Numbered from the stretch's first letter, positions 15,538 through 23,944 are shown. The stretch is DNA of 45,624 bases from Metabacillus mangrovi (GCF_009711125.1 NZ_WMIB01000027.1:1-45624); one strand, 5' to 3'. The notes: generated by a model not told the origin, from the sequence alone. Program-made: numbers and translations.

Positions 15538-17160
15538 TCAGAGGGTCTTTGCTGCCTCTTCTCTTAAAGCACGCCTGAGGATTTTCCCTACATTGGTTTT
15601 CGGCAGCTCCGTGCGGAACTCCACTTCCCTCGGAACCTTAAAGGCTGCCATCTGCTCCCTGCAGTAGCTGATGATCTCTTCTGCTGAAGGAGTCTTACCT
15701 TCTTTGCAGACAATGATCGCTTTTACTGTCTCTCCCCGGTATGGATCCGGCACGCCAATCACGACAGCCTCCATCACAGCGGGATGCTCATACAGAACCT
15801 CTTCCACATCGCGCGGGTAAACGTTATAGCCGCTCGCGATAATGAGGTCCTTTTTCCGGTCGGAAATATAGAGATAGCCGTCTTCATCCATCCTCGCCAG
15901 ATCTCCGGTAAACAGCCATCCGTCCCGAAGAGCAGCAGCCGTTTCCTCCTGCATGTTCCAGTACCCTTTCATGATCTGCGGGCCGCTGATGATAACCTCT
16001 CCCAGCTCTCCCCGCGGAAGCTCTTCTGTTCCGGTCGCCACATCCACGATTTTATAGGCTGTATCCGGAAAACCGATTCCGACGCTTCCAGGCTTTCTCT
16101 CACCAAAGGTCGGATTGCAGTGTGTGCACGGTGATGCCTCCGACAGCCCGTAGCCTTCCAGAATTTTCGCCCCGGTTTTCCGCTCAAATTCCTTCAGAAG
16201 CTCGACAGGCATCGGCGCGCTCCCGCTGTTGCAGATCCGGATGCTGTCCAGGCCGTATTCCTCCGCTTTCGGATGGTTTGTCAAGGCAACATACATCGTC
16301 GGAACTCCCGGAAAAACGGTCGGCTGCTCCTCTTTGATCGTCTGCAGCACTTCCTCCAGCTCAAACCTCGGGAGAAGAACCATGCAGTTTGCGGTAAGCA
16401 CCGACAAATTCATACACGAAGTCATCCCAAACACATGGAAAAACGGAATGACCGACAAGCATTTTTCTTCGCCGATCTGCAAATCGTCCTTGAAGAATTC
16501 ATGAGATTGATAGGCGTTCGCGACCAGATTCCTGTGCGTCAGCATCGCACCCTTGGAACGGCCCGTCGTCCCGCCCGTATACTGCAGCACAGCAAGATCA
16601 TGCTCAGGGTCGATGTCCACAGGCTCAGGCGGCGCCTTCGCTCCCGAAAGGAACGATTCAAAGCTCTCATCAGCCCCCTCCGGTTTGTCCGTGACACCAG
16701 GGGTCAGACTGATCGTAACAATCTGTTTGAGGTTCGTTTCTGCCTTCACCGCCGCAGCCTTCGGGTACAGCATATCGTATACAATAAGGGTCTCCGCCCC
16801 GGAATCGGTTAAAATATGGGCGAGCTCCCGCTCCATCAGCATCGGATTAACCTGGGTCACAATCGCCCCGGCAGTCAAAGCTCCATAATAGGAAATCACG
16901 TAATGAGGACAGTTCGGAAGCATAATCGCCACCCGGTCCCCCTTCCGGACCCCCTTCGCCTGCAGCGCAGCCGCAAACGCATCAGCCATGCCGGCCACTT
17001 CCTGGTAACTGAAGATCCGCTTATAAAAGGAGATAGCCGGACGGCTTCCAAACTGCTCCGCCGTCGAACGAAGCATGCGGTGAACCGGAATATCAGGAAT
17101 TGCAGCATCATGACGAATGGATTCAGGGTAACTCGCCAGCCATTGACTCTTCTTTTCCAT
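15538..17160 (-). CDS. Long-chain fatty acid--CoA ligase (FadD/LcfA-like)
   Basis: A 540-residue member of the acyl-adenylate-forming family. The phosphate-binding loop is YTGGTTGRSKGAML, followed further on by YGLSEASP, GWLFTGDLARMDEDGYLYISDRKKD and the C-terminal lysine region LPKTNVGKILRRAL. It activates a carboxylic acid to its CoA thioester with ATP, the entry step of the pathway encoded around it. The ATG at 17160 is chosen because GGAGGG lies ahead; the frame stays open another 96 codons upstream only because it runs through the 41-bp repeat array, which should not be translated. A weak operator-like palindrome lies just before the ribosome site. Confidence 0.9.
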   Translation of the reverse strand: MEKKSQWLASYPESIRHDAAIPDIPVHRMLRSTAEQFGSRPAISFYKRIFSYQEVAGMADAFAAALQAKGVRKGDRVAIMLPNCPHYVISYYGALTAGAIVTQVNPMLMERELAHILTDSGAETLIVYDMLYPKAAAVKAETNLKQIVTISLTPGVTDKPEGADESFESFLSGAKAPPEPVDIDPEHDLAVLQYTGGTTGRSKGAMLTHRNLVANAYQSHEFFKDDLQIGEEKCLSVIPFFHVFGMTSCMNLSVLTANCMVLLPRFELEEVLQTIKEEQPTVFPGVPTMYVALTNHPKAEEYGLDSIRICNSGSAPMPVELLKEFERKTGAKILEGYGLSEASPCTHCNPTFGERKPGSVGIGFPDTAYKIVDVATGTEELPRGELGEVIISGPQIMKGYWNMQEETAAALRDGWLFTGDLARMDEDGYLYISDRKKDLIIASGYNVYPRDVEEVLYEHPAVMEAVVIGVPDPYRGETVKAIIVCKEGKTPSAEEIISYCREQMAAFKVPREVEFRTELPKTNVGKILRRALREEAAKTL

Positions 17161-17175
17161 TATTTTTCCCTCCAT

Positions 17176-17191
17176 CGGAAATCGATTGGTA
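17176..17191. promoter_or_regulatory. Weak third operator-like site before the ligase
   Basis: CGGAAATCGATTGGTA aligns with the two clear operators at 10 of 16 positions. It keeps the right half TTGGTA exactly and a self-complementary centre AATCGATT. It may be a low-affinity site of the same regulator or chance. Confidence 0.35.
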
Positions 17192-17270
17192 TTCCGCTGT
17201 CCAGTCAGGGATGTATGTGAGTGTTCTGGGATGCAATTGATGTGATGATCAGCATCGCGCTCATTTTGGG

Positions 17271-17515
17271 TGATGTCCGGCATTCTTATCCGGCATCGCA
17301 CTCTTTTCGGGTGATGTCCGGCATTCTTGTCCGACATCACGATCTTTTTCGGGCAATGTCCGGCATTCTTGTCCGGCATCGCACTCTTCTTGGGCGATGT
17401 CCGGCATTCTTGTCCGGCATCACGCCCTTTTTGGGTGATGCCGGGCATTGTTGATCGGCATCACACTCTGTTTTGGGTGATGTACGGTATAGGCATCACC
17501 CGCTACATCGTAACC
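17271..17515. repeat. 41-42-bp tandem array inside the ligase leader (family D)
   Basis: The phrase GATGTCCGGCATTC and its variants start at 17272, 17313, 17355, 17396, 17437 and 17479, a 41-42-bp period. Each unit contains two offset copies of a TCCGGCAT-like core and a pyrimidine-rich spacer. The array fills the 367-bp gap between the SDR stop and the ligase start, so it would be transcribed if these genes share an mRNA. Confidence 0.85.
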
Positions 17516-17527
17516 TGCGGAGCCTTC

Positions 17528-18304
17528 CTATAAAACATGTGTCCCTCCATCAACAACTAATACGTCGCCTGTAACATAATCGGAAGCGCGGGAGGCGAGG
17601 AAGACGGCTGCGCCTTTTAGATCCTGGTCCGAGCCGAACCGGCCGAGCGGGGTGCCGCGCAGCAGTTCTTCTCTTCCCCTCTCGATGATGACTTTGGACA
17701 TCTTTGTTGGGAAAAAGCCCGGTGCGATGGCATTCACATTGATCCCATACTGTCCCCATTTTGCGGCGAGGTCTTTCGTGAATGTGATGACCGCGCCTTT
17801 GCTCGTGTTGTAGCCGATTGTATCCATGTACTCGGAGTTTGCACCGCCAAGACCGGCTACTGAGGAAATATTGATGATCTTGCCGCTTTTTTGGCGGATC
17901 ATATGGCGCCCCGCTTCCTGGGACATGAGGAACGTGCCGGTGACATTGACATCGATCACTTTTTTCCATGCTTCAAGCGGCATGTCTTCAGCAGGGGCGC
18001 CCCATGTCGCACCGCTGTTGTTGACGAGAATATCGATCGCCCCGAATTGTTCGTATACGAGTTCAACGGTTTTTTTGACATCCTCCTGTGAAGTGATGTC
18101 ACACTCCAAAGCCATAGTCCGGACACCGGTCTCACTTTCAAGACGTGATGCGGTTTGCTCACAGGCTTCCTTTTTCCTTGAACAGAGCACCACATTTGCC
18201 CCAGCTTCGGCGAGTCCTTCCGCTATCTGCTCTCCAAGGCCTCTTCCTCCGCCTGTGACAATCGCAGTCTTGCCTTTTAAGTAAAATAATTCATTGACAT
18301 GCAT
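17528..18304 (-). CDS. SDR family dehydrogenase (LvaD-like position)
   Basis: A 258-residue classical SDR: TGGGRGLGEQ for nucleotide binding, NNSG, catalytic Ser in INISSVAG, Tyr/Lys in GYNTSKG, and APGFFPT and VDGG near the end. It probably oxidises a hydroxyacyl-CoA. It follows the ACAD10/11-type dehydrogenase by 9 bp with a GAGGTGATCCT ribosome site, so the two form an operon. In the Pseudomonas lva cluster an SDR also accompanies the kinase/dehydrogenase pair, which supports but does not prove a shared pathway. Confidence 0.87.
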   Translation of the reverse strand: MHVNELFYLKGKTAIVTGGGRGLGEQIAEGLAEAGANVVLCSRKKEACEQTASRLESETGVRTMALECDITSQEDVKKTVELVYEQFGAIDILVNNSGATWGAPAEDMPLEAWKKVIDVNVTGTFLMSQEAGRHMIRQKSGKIINISSVAGLGGANSEYMDTIGYNTSKGAVITFTKDLAAKWGQYGINVNAIAPGFFPTKMSKVIIERGREELLRGTPLGRFGSDQDLKGAAVFLASRASDYVTGDVLVVDGGTHVL

Positions 18305-18313
18305 AGGATCACC

Positions 18314-19540
18314 TCAAACGGTCTGCAAAGAGACATCGTATTTTTTCAGCTCTAATCTGGCAAGCTGGGCTTTATGAACTTCATCCGGACCATCAGCGAG
18401 CCTTAAAGTCCTCGCATTTGCCCACTGTGCGGCAAGCGGAACATCTTCACTCACACCTGCTGCACCGAAAGCCTGAATGGCTCTGTCAATGACCCGCAGT
18501 GCCATGTTTGGAGCTGTAACTTTAATCATCGCGATTTCCGCTTTTGCTACCTTGTTTCCGACAGTGTCCATCATATAAGCAGCCTTAAGCGTCAAAAGTC
18601 TGGCCTGCTCGATGTCGATGCGGGATTCAGCGATCCAGTCCTGGACGACTCCCTGTCTGGAGAGCGGTTTTCCAAATGCCTCACGGGTTTGAACACGCTT
18701 ACATAATTCCTCAAGAGCTCGTTCTGCTGCCCCAATCAGCCTCATGCAATGGTGAATCCTGCCGGGACCGAGTCTTCCCTGAGCGATCGCAAAGCCCTTT
18801 CCTTCTCCCCAAATCATATTGGCAGCCGGCACCCTTACATCGGTAAACGAAATTTCCGCATGGCCATGCGGGGCATGATCATATCCGAAGACAGGAAGTG
18901 TCCGCTCGATTTTCACTCCCGGTGCATCAAGAGGGACAAGAATCATCGACTGCTGCTCATATTTCGGCGCTTCCGGATCGTTTTTGCCCATGACAATCGC
19001 AATTTTGCAGCGCGGATCTCCGGCTCCTGAAGACCACCATTTCCGCCCGTTCACGACATACTCATCCCCATCCCGGATGATGCTGCACGAAATATTCGTT
19101 GCATCCGAGGAGGCTGCATCCGGCTCTGTCATCGAAAAGCAGGACCGGATCTCACCGGCAAGCAGGGGCTCGAGCCACTGTTTTTTTTGCTCTTCTGTTC
19201 CATAGCGGACGAGCACCTCCATATTGCCCGTATCCGGAGCCCCGCAATTGAACACCTCAGGGGCTATAAGTGAACGGCCCATGATTTCACAGAGAGGCGC
19301 ATACTCGAGATTTGTCAGTCCCGCCCCGTGCTCACTTTCCGGCAGAAAAAGATTCCACAAGCCCTCTTTCTTCGCCTTTTCCTTTAAGGTCTCCATAATT
19401 TCCGGAACAGCCGACCAGCGGGATTCATTTCGATTTAACTGCTCTTCATACAGCTTTTCATTCGGGTACACATGCTCCTTCATAAAAGAATGGAGCTGTT
19501 TCTGCAATCCCTGGACCTTTTCAGAATAGGAAAAATTCAA
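18314..19540 (-). CDS. Acyl-CoA dehydrogenase of the ACAD10/11 type
   Basis: A 408-residue dehydrogenase that strikingly recalls the C-terminal domain of human ACAD11: GLWNLFLPE (60-68), [10 protein letters not shown] (101-110), [17 protein letters not shown] (134-150), [11 protein letters not shown] (164-174), [14 protein letters not shown] (254-267) and LADGPDEVH (381-389), where an aspartate stands in place of the EGT glutamate of ordinary family members. In ACAD10/11 and LvaC this enzyme acts on 4-phosphoacyl-CoA to make the enoyl-CoA. The start is TTG with AAGGAGG ahead. A strong promoter and a palindromic operator lie just upstream. The companion kinase is encoded at 11690-12754. Confidence 0.92.
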   Translation of the reverse strand: MNFSYSEKVQGLQKQLHSFMKEHVYPNEKLYEEQLNRNESRWSAVPEIMETLKEKAKKEGLWNLFLPESEHGAGLTNLEYAPLCEIMGRSLIAPEVFNCGAPDTGNMEVLVRYGTEEQKKQWLEPLLAGEIRSCFSMTEPDAASSDATNISCSIIRDGDEYVVNGRKWWSSGAGDPRCKIAIVMGKNDPEAPKYEQQSMILVPLDAPGVKIERTLPVFGYDHAPHGHAEISFTDVRVPAANMIWGEGKGFAIAQGRLGPGRIHHCMRLIGAAERALEELCKRVQTREAFGKPLSRQGVVQDWIAESRIDIEQARLLTLKAAYMMDTVGNKVAKAEIAMIKVTAPNMALRVIDRAIQAFGAAGVSEDVPLAAQWANARTLRLADGPDEVHKAQLARLELKKYDVSLQTV

Positions 19541-19564
19541 ATCCGCTGCCTCCTTTTCAAAACT

Positions 19565-19580
19565 TACTAACCGGTTGGTA
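19565..19580. promoter_or_regulatory. Palindromic operator for the TetR regulator (site 2)
   Basis: TACTAACCGGTTGGTA, a 16-bp inverted repeat with one mismatched pair, matches site 1 apart from a compensating A-T for G-C swap. It lies just downstream of the -10 box, where a bound repressor would block initiation. Confidence 0.75.
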
Positions 19581-19593
19581 TGTAGCTGACTCT

Positions 19594-19623
19594 ATCATAT
19601 ACTAAGTATTCAGAATTGTTCAA
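19594..19623 (-). promoter_or_regulatory. SigA-type promoter for the ACAD10/11-type gene
   Basis: On the minus strand a -35 box TTGAAC (19618-19623) and a -10 box TATGAT (19594-19599) are separated by 18 nt, close to the vegetative consensus. Transcription would start at about 19587 and run through the operator. Confidence 0.7.
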
Positions 19624-19796
19624 CCTGTCTTTGAAGTTTTTTGGCAGTTTATGCAGTTGGCAGGAGGCTCTTATATGCTGAAGGAGCTAGATTCATTGCC
19701 TTTTATACTAGATTATAAAGAAGGGGGGTAGAATTTGCAGGAAAAGAAACCGATCTGTAAAATAGTGGTATGAAAAAAATAAACGGAGGCAGAACG

Positions 19797-20138
19797 ATGA
19801 ATTTTTCACTTGAGAACCTTGAAGAAGCATCTATGAATTTTGATTTAGAGCATGTCGCTTCCTTCCTGGAGCGAATCGTCCTTTATATTGATGAGGGATT
19901 CTCCGGGCCGGAGATTAAAGAAATTCAAAACAAAATAGAGGGAATGGAACATGAGGAAGAACTGGAAGCAGGCAGCTTTGATATTGTCTACCAAAGGCAA
20001 AAGACAAAGCTGATGATCAGCGTTTTCATGGACAGTCCAGGATCACCGGATCTTTATATCTACACTGACCCTGAGTTAGCCGGACAAATTGAAGAAGAGA
20101 TGAGCAGGTTTGCGGACGAGATGGAAGAGGGATACTGA
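19797..20138 (+). CDS. Small acidic protein of unknown function
   Basis: A soluble, strongly acidic protein of 113 residues with no motif I recognise. The N-terminal half is helical and charged (LEHVASFLERIVLYIDEGF), the middle reads SFDIVYQRQKTKLMISVFM, a beta-like stretch, and the C terminus is Glu-rich. The start at 19797 is chosen because GGAGGC lies seven bases ahead; an earlier ATG at 19770 has no ribosome site. It stands alone on the plus strand between the acyl-CoA regulon and the toxin/immunity island. Its small acidic nature resembles immunity proteins, but that is only a guess. Confidence 0.65.
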   Translation: MNFSLENLEEASMNFDLEHVASFLERIVLYIDEGFSGPEIKEIQNKIEGMEHEEELEAGSFDIVYQRQKTKLMISVFMDSPGSPDLYIYTDPELAGQIEEEMSRFADEMEEGY

Positions 20139-20172
20139 ATGCATTCTGTATTTCCTGTAACGATAAACTTGT

Positions 20173-20202
20173 CACCATTTTGCGGGATGGTGGTTATTTT
20201 TA
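20173..20202 (+). terminator. Probable weak terminator
   Basis: CACCAT (20173-20178) pairs with ATGGTG (20187-20192) around an 8-nt loop, followed by GTTATTTTTA. The short stem makes it a modest terminator for the small acidic protein gene. Confidence 0.5.
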
Positions 20203-20272
20203 GTCCGATTATGGCGATGGGAACTTTCGACCAAATGATCTGCCATAAGTCCAAACTAATGGAGATATAGGA

Positions 20273-20698
20273 ATGGAAAAAACTCAAGTAATGGTCAATT
20301 TCAGCTTATATGGCGATGTGTTCCCTTTGGATTATGTAACAGATAAACTTGGTTTACAACCTACTCATTCCTATAATAAAGGTGATTTAATACCTAATTA
20401 CTCAACTGCACTCTATAAAAAAGAAACAAGCTGGGATTTAGAAACAGGGTACGAAGAATCGCTGAACACAGAGATCCAACTACAAAGAATTTTGAAATCT
20501 CTGCTAAATAAATCTTCCAGCATTATAGAATTGAAAAATATGTACTCCCTTGATTGCAAATTCTCGATTGTGATTATAGTAGAGGAAGGAGAAACACCTG
20601 CTTTTTATCTATCTAAAGAATTTATTAAGTTTGCTTCACTCATTGAAGCGGAGATAGACATTGATCTGTACGCTAACCCTTACGAAAGTAATTATTAA
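20273..20698 (+). CDS. DUF4279-like protein
   Basis: A 141-residue soluble protein whose start (NFSLYGDVFPLDYVTDKLGL, then QPTHSYNKGDLI and SWDLETGYEE) fits the DUF4279 pattern as I remember it: a first strand, a G-D pair, then a conserved Trp. Such proteins are often found beside polymorphic toxins and may be immunity factors, but no function is established. It is the first gene of the AT-rich island and one of only two plus-strand genes in it. GGAGATATAGGA precedes the ATG. Confidence 0.7.
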   Translation: MEKTQVMVNFSLYGDVFPLDYVTDKLGLQPTHSYNKGDLIPNYSTALYKKETSWDLETGYEESLNTEIQLQRILKSLLNKSSSIIELKNMYSLDCKFSIVIIVEEGETPAFYLSKEFIKFASLIEAEIDIDLYANPYESNY

Positions 20699-20842
20699 CT
20701 GAACAGGTCCTACTAAGAATATTAGTCTTGCAGATTTCCTGTTATCTTCATCTCAGTTCTTTATGAATTGTTACTAATTAGTCTTGGTTTTTCAAAAAGG
20801 CTATTTTTGCTAAGTTTGCTGCTTATGGCAGGGAAAGAACCA

Positions 20843-21457
20843 TTAGTTATATAATCTTAGTTGTTTTGATAGTTCTTCCCCTTTTCCTTGAACTCCAAGG
20901 CGTTTTTGTAAAGAAATTGGTAGAATACAAGTAATTTTTTCTAAGTCTTCAATAGTAATCTCATTCTGATTGGTATCGCCCGAAACCTCTTCCCCAATCA
21001 TAGCTAATTCAAATGGTGAATGGTTATAAATGATTTCTGCTATTCTTAGAAACATATCTTCTATTTTAGTCAACCAGGGATTGAGTTCTTTAGTTAGCGG
21101 ATATTCATAAGGGTAAAACAGTTCAAGTGATGCTTGAGGTATGGATAGATCTAACCAATCTGATTCACCCTCAATTCTAATTAGGGAAATTAAACATGGC
21201 AAAGTAGTTCCATCAGTCAAATTCAAGGTTCCATAAAATTGGTCTGCACTTTCATCATCCATGATTATAGGTAATGAAATAGAATTGGATTGGAAATCCT
21301 GCCGTTCTTTCCAAAGTCCATTGAAGAATTTGATAGTATGTAAGGCTATAAGTGCATCATTCACTCTTTTATTATCTCCAACAGGATGGAACTCAATACG
21401 AAGTTCATAAAACCCGCCAATCCAATTATTCGAATTCGTGAATTCACTGTAATTCAA
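20843..21457 (-). CDS. Unknown protein, possible immunity factor
   Basis: About 204 residues, soluble, no recognised domain. The middle part (WKERQDFQSNSISLPIIMDD) and the N terminus (NNWIGGFYELRIEF) look like alternating strands. The start is probably the TTG at 21457, which has GGAGGTG six bases ahead; the ATG at 21472 would put that ribosome site inside the gene and has none of its own. Its place in a row of minus-strand genes mixed with Rhs remnants suggests an orphan immunity gene (inference). Confidence 0.6.
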   Translation of the reverse strand: MNYSEFTNSNNWIGGFYELRIEFHPVGDNKRVNDALIALHTIKFFNGLWKERQDFQSNSISLPIIMDDESADQFYGTLNLTDGTTLPCLISLIRIEGESDWLDLSIPQASLELFYPYEYPLTKELNPWLTKIEDMFLRIAEIIYNHSPFELAMIGEEVSGDTNQNEITIEDLEKITCILPISLQKRLGVQGKGEELSKQLRLYN

Positions 21458-21618
21458 TATTTTCACCTCCATATTTAGTAGTACTTTAAGAGTTCCACCG
21501 AAGTGTAATTAGATTTTTGGCAAGTTGAAGTAAGCATTTGTTCTACCTTTATTTCAAACGACATATGCTTGTTTATTTCAAGCCAGCGAAACACCCAAAT
21601 AAAGTTCAATCTTTAAAT

Positions 21619-22023
21619 TTAATCATTCGTTATAGTCAACTGTTCTCCAATGAAGTCTTTCAATTCTTGCTTTATTTCTTCAGATGATTCATCAAGCAGG
21701 TCCCCTGCAATTTTATTTCCAGGGATCTTTTTTGAAACTGGCACACCTAAAAAATGACGTTCACATTCCCAGATTTTAATGATCTGCAGATCAGTAAGTT
21801 CGCAGTTTTCATCATATATTCCAATTGATATAGAGGAACTGTATCCAGGATGAAAAGGGTCATTGCCAAGTCTTTCAAATTCGGCATCAAGATCTAAACC
21901 CTTCTTTTTAAACACAGGTTTATTCTCGTTTACCAGCTTTTCAATTAAGCTTTTTAATGCTGCTTCGGTATTTTTGATCTTTTCTTTTAAATCAGAAGTG
22001 AACTCTTTTTCTTTGTATTTCAT
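21619..22023 (-). CDS. Unknown protein, possible immunity factor
   Basis: A 134-residue soluble protein that begins with a lysine/glutamate-rich helix (DLKEKIKNTEAALKSLIEKL) and continues with a beta-rich part (SSSISIGIYDENCELTDLQII, WECERHFLGVPVSKKIPG). I do not recognise the family. GGGGA lies ahead of the ATG. It is an isolated member of the immunity-like series, with no toxin remnant directly upstream. Confidence 0.6.
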   Translation of the reverse strand: MKYKEKEFTSDLKEKIKNTEAALKSLIEKLVNENKPVFKKKGLDLDAEFERLGNDPFHPGYSSSISIGIYDENCELTDLQIIKIWECERHFLGVPVSKKIPGNKIAGDLLDESSEEIKQELKDFIGEQLTITND

Positions 22024-22181
22024 TTAAAATCCCCGCTGTTTTTGTAATTATTTCCTTGTCTATTATTCTGCTATTAATTAAGATTATTTTCAATAAAAAA
22101 TCTTTGTGTGCTTTAGGCCGCTGCTCCTCTAACCTTTTTCCAGCAGCATATAAACATAAATGGAAGCCCCGCAGAGAGCTC

Positions 22182-22251
22182 CTGCCTTCAAAGTTTTCTC
22201 AGGAGGAAATGAGAAAACTTGTCCCTAAATAATGAAAACCTTGAAAGGCAG
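22182..22251. repeat. Nested inverted repeat (70 bp)
   Basis: An inner perfect 11-bp stem, AAGTTTTCTCA (22191-22201) and TGAGAAAACTT (22210-22220), has an 8-nt loop GGAGGAAA. An outer, slightly imperfect pair (22182-22198 with 22234-22251) can replace it, so two exclusive folds are possible. There is no U-run and no gene over it. The 22024-22494 stretch otherwise holds only the decayed fragment listed next. Confidence 0.7.
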
Positions 22252-22395
22252 CGCCAATCAAGGTTGTTGATGACTATTCAATTTTTCAATAAACAGTCCC
22301 ATATCGCTTATCTCTGGAATGAAGGGATCAAAGTATTTAGAACTGTGAACTCCCATAAAATAATCGTATCCGATAAATACTTTTAGCTTTCGCAA
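22238..22395 (-). pseudogene. Decayed copy of an immunity gene 3' end
   Basis: This stretch matches 26096-26255, the 3' part of the frameshifted gene at 26134-26653, at roughly 75-80 percent by eye (shared AAACAGTCCCATA and AAATAATCGTATCC). Only the last 40-50 codons are represented and no start exists, so it is the remnant of a duplicated cassette. Confidence 0.65.
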
Positions 22396-22494
22396 CCTAA
22401 TTTACATACCAAATCAGTAAGTTTTCCAAATTGTGGAATTTATGGGTAAGTTATAAAGTAATTTCCTTCCTTAACTCCTTCATGTCCTATTATT

Positions 22495-22911
22495 TTATTT
22501 ATGGACAATTAAAATGGAATTTATCCTATTTGTTTTTTCACATCCAGATAGTACATACTCTATTTTATCCTCATCTTCTTTAGAATCAATTGTTTTACAG
22601 GAAGTAGTGTCGACCTGTTGAGTACCAAATTCATCCCTTGTCCTATCAATGGTTGAAATGATTTTTTTTCCGTCATATTCTAGGTCGTGCAAAATTGGGT
22701 CACCTTCATTTGTATATCTAACGACTCTAATTTTTTCTTTATTATCTTTACCTGTGTTTAGGTTATTTATAAACTGTATAAATTTATTATAATTAGTAAC
22801 CTCGCCATGTGAATCAACTACATCTTCATCAGATGGATTATATTCACCACAACCACTTAAAAGAAGTGAAGACAAAATAATACCTATTAATAATGTCCAA
22901 GTATTTTTCAT
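22495..22911 (-). CDS. DUF4362-like lipoprotein
   Basis: A 138-residue secreted lipoprotein: the signal peptide MKNTWTLLIGIILSSLLLSG ends in the lipobox LLSGC, giving lipidated Cys21. The mature part (DVVDSHGEVTN, then IRVVRYTNEGDPILHDLEYD) fits the DUF4362 family. It should be anchored outside the membrane; function unknown. AAGGAGA precedes the ATG. Lipoproteins with such domains are frequent in Bacillus accessory regions. Whether this one protects against a toxin is not known. Confidence 0.8.
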   Translation of the reverse strand: MKNTWTLLIGIILSSLLLSGCGEYNPSDEDVVDSHGEVTNYNKFIQFINNLNTGKDNKEKIRVVRYTNEGDPILHDLEYDGKKIISTIDRTRDEFGTQQVDTTSCKTIDSKEDEDKIEYVLSGCEKTNRINSILIVHK

Positions 22912-22929
22912 TAGCTGGTCTCCTTTTTA

Positions 22930-23210
22930 TGAATTTAGTGTATAAGTTAATGGATACGTAAATCAGAAGACCAATAATAATATTTGAATGAAATTCCAGT
23001 AAAATTACCTTCACATCCTTTACGAATTTAATGCCCTTATTACGGATTAGGAACCCCTTACTATAATTTTATTAAAAGTCCCCTTATTTGCTTTCATATA
23101 TGAAACAACTTACCCATTCCAGTTTCTGCATATAATAAGATAATAAATCATGTCAATCAGGTTTTGTTAGATCAATTAGCTTTATTCCCAGAATTTTCAC
23201 TCGCAATGCC
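22930..23210. repeat. Degenerate duplicate of 24980-25262
   Basis: About 280 bp align with 24980-25262, with identical stretches such as CCCTTATTACGGATTAG and AAAGTCCCCTTATTTGCTTT. The intact copy spans the start of the small membrane gene (24782-25066) and the last part of the gene at 25097-25774. Here both frames are broken, so nothing is expressed. Confidence 0.8.
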
Positions 23211-23259
23211 TGTAAATTAGTCATCCAATTAACAGGCTGTCGCGACCCATGCTTATCAA

Positions 23260-23510
23260 TTATGGCTTTGGTTTCGAAGGGCTAAAAGACACATGCTTCG
23301 GTTTATAATACAGGGCAATCAGATAATACATCCCTGTTTCATTATCATACTGATAGCCTGCATACCGGTAAGGATTGTCCTTTACCGAATCCTGCTCTGC
23401 TTCTTTCAGTACATTTCCCCATGCATCATATTGAGGAAGCCACCACATTACTTTGAGCATCGGTTAAGGTAATGATGTCCCAGCGTGCATTGTAGTTATA
23501 GAGTATTAGC
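23260..23510 (-). pseudogene. Rhs/YD-repeat core fragment
   Basis: Reads in two frames: NARWDIITLTDAQSNVVAS, then after a shift QYDAWGNVLKEAEQDS, NPYRYAGYQYDNETGMYYL. This is the conserved end of an Rhs core (consensus RYAGYQYDxETGxYYLxARYY), here with ARYY changed to ALYY and the following PxxGRFxxxD box destroyed. It nearly matches the larger remnant at 28326-29370. There is no toxin domain after it. Confidence 0.85.
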
Positions 23511-23557
23511 TACCAATTGTGACCGAAAGTTTTTAATTTAAATCCAAAAATAAGCGG

Positions 23558-23944
23558 GTGAGAAAACTGAAGTATTTTTTTATTATTTCATCATTATTAT
23601 TTCTATTGACTGGATGTAATAGCGATGAATCACTAGACATCTCAAAAAAATTCTATAAACCAAGTGCCGATCGGACACTGATAGGAGTAGTTTATAAAGG
23701 AAAAGAGGGCACCTGGTTAATTGAAGATGCAAACGAAGTTAATTTGGAAGGGACCGATTTAGAAAAAATAAGAAAAGAGTTCCCAAAAGTAGTTGGAATC
23801 AGTAATGGGATCAAGGGGGTTCAATCAGGAGATATGATAAAAATCTGGTATGATTTTATCCGAGAGTCCAATCCCCCAAAAACCAAAGTATTAAAATATC
23901 AAATTTATTGCAGAAAAGGGGAAAAAGGAGGTTGTATTAAATAA
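23558..23944 (+). CDS. DUF3221-like lipoprotein
   Basis: A 128-residue lipoprotein with signal peptide and lipobox LLTGC (Cys20). The mature part is a small OB-like domain (LIGVVYKGKEGTWLIED and KGVQSGDMIKIWYDFI) as in DUF3221 proteins of bacilli. It should sit on the outer face of the membrane; function unknown. The only start in range is GTG at 23558, and its ribosome site is poor, so expression is doubtful. It is one of the few plus-strand genes of the island and is flanked by Rhs debris. Confidence 0.7.
   Translation: MRKLKYFFIISSLLFLLTGCNSDESLDISKKFYKPSADRTLIGVVYKGKEGTWLIEDANEVNLEGTDLEKIRKEFPKVVGISNGIKGVQSGDMIKIWYDFIRESNPPKTKVLKYQIYCRKGEKGGCIK

Noticed and set aside
17161-17448. N-terminal extension of the acyl-CoA ligase through the repeat array
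   Set aside because: The extra 96 codons are the 41-bp repeat read in an open frame. The ribosome site, family length and start motif support ATG 17160.
17271-17515. CRISPR array
   Set aside because: The 41-bp units are similar along their full length; there are no variable spacers separated by constant repeats.
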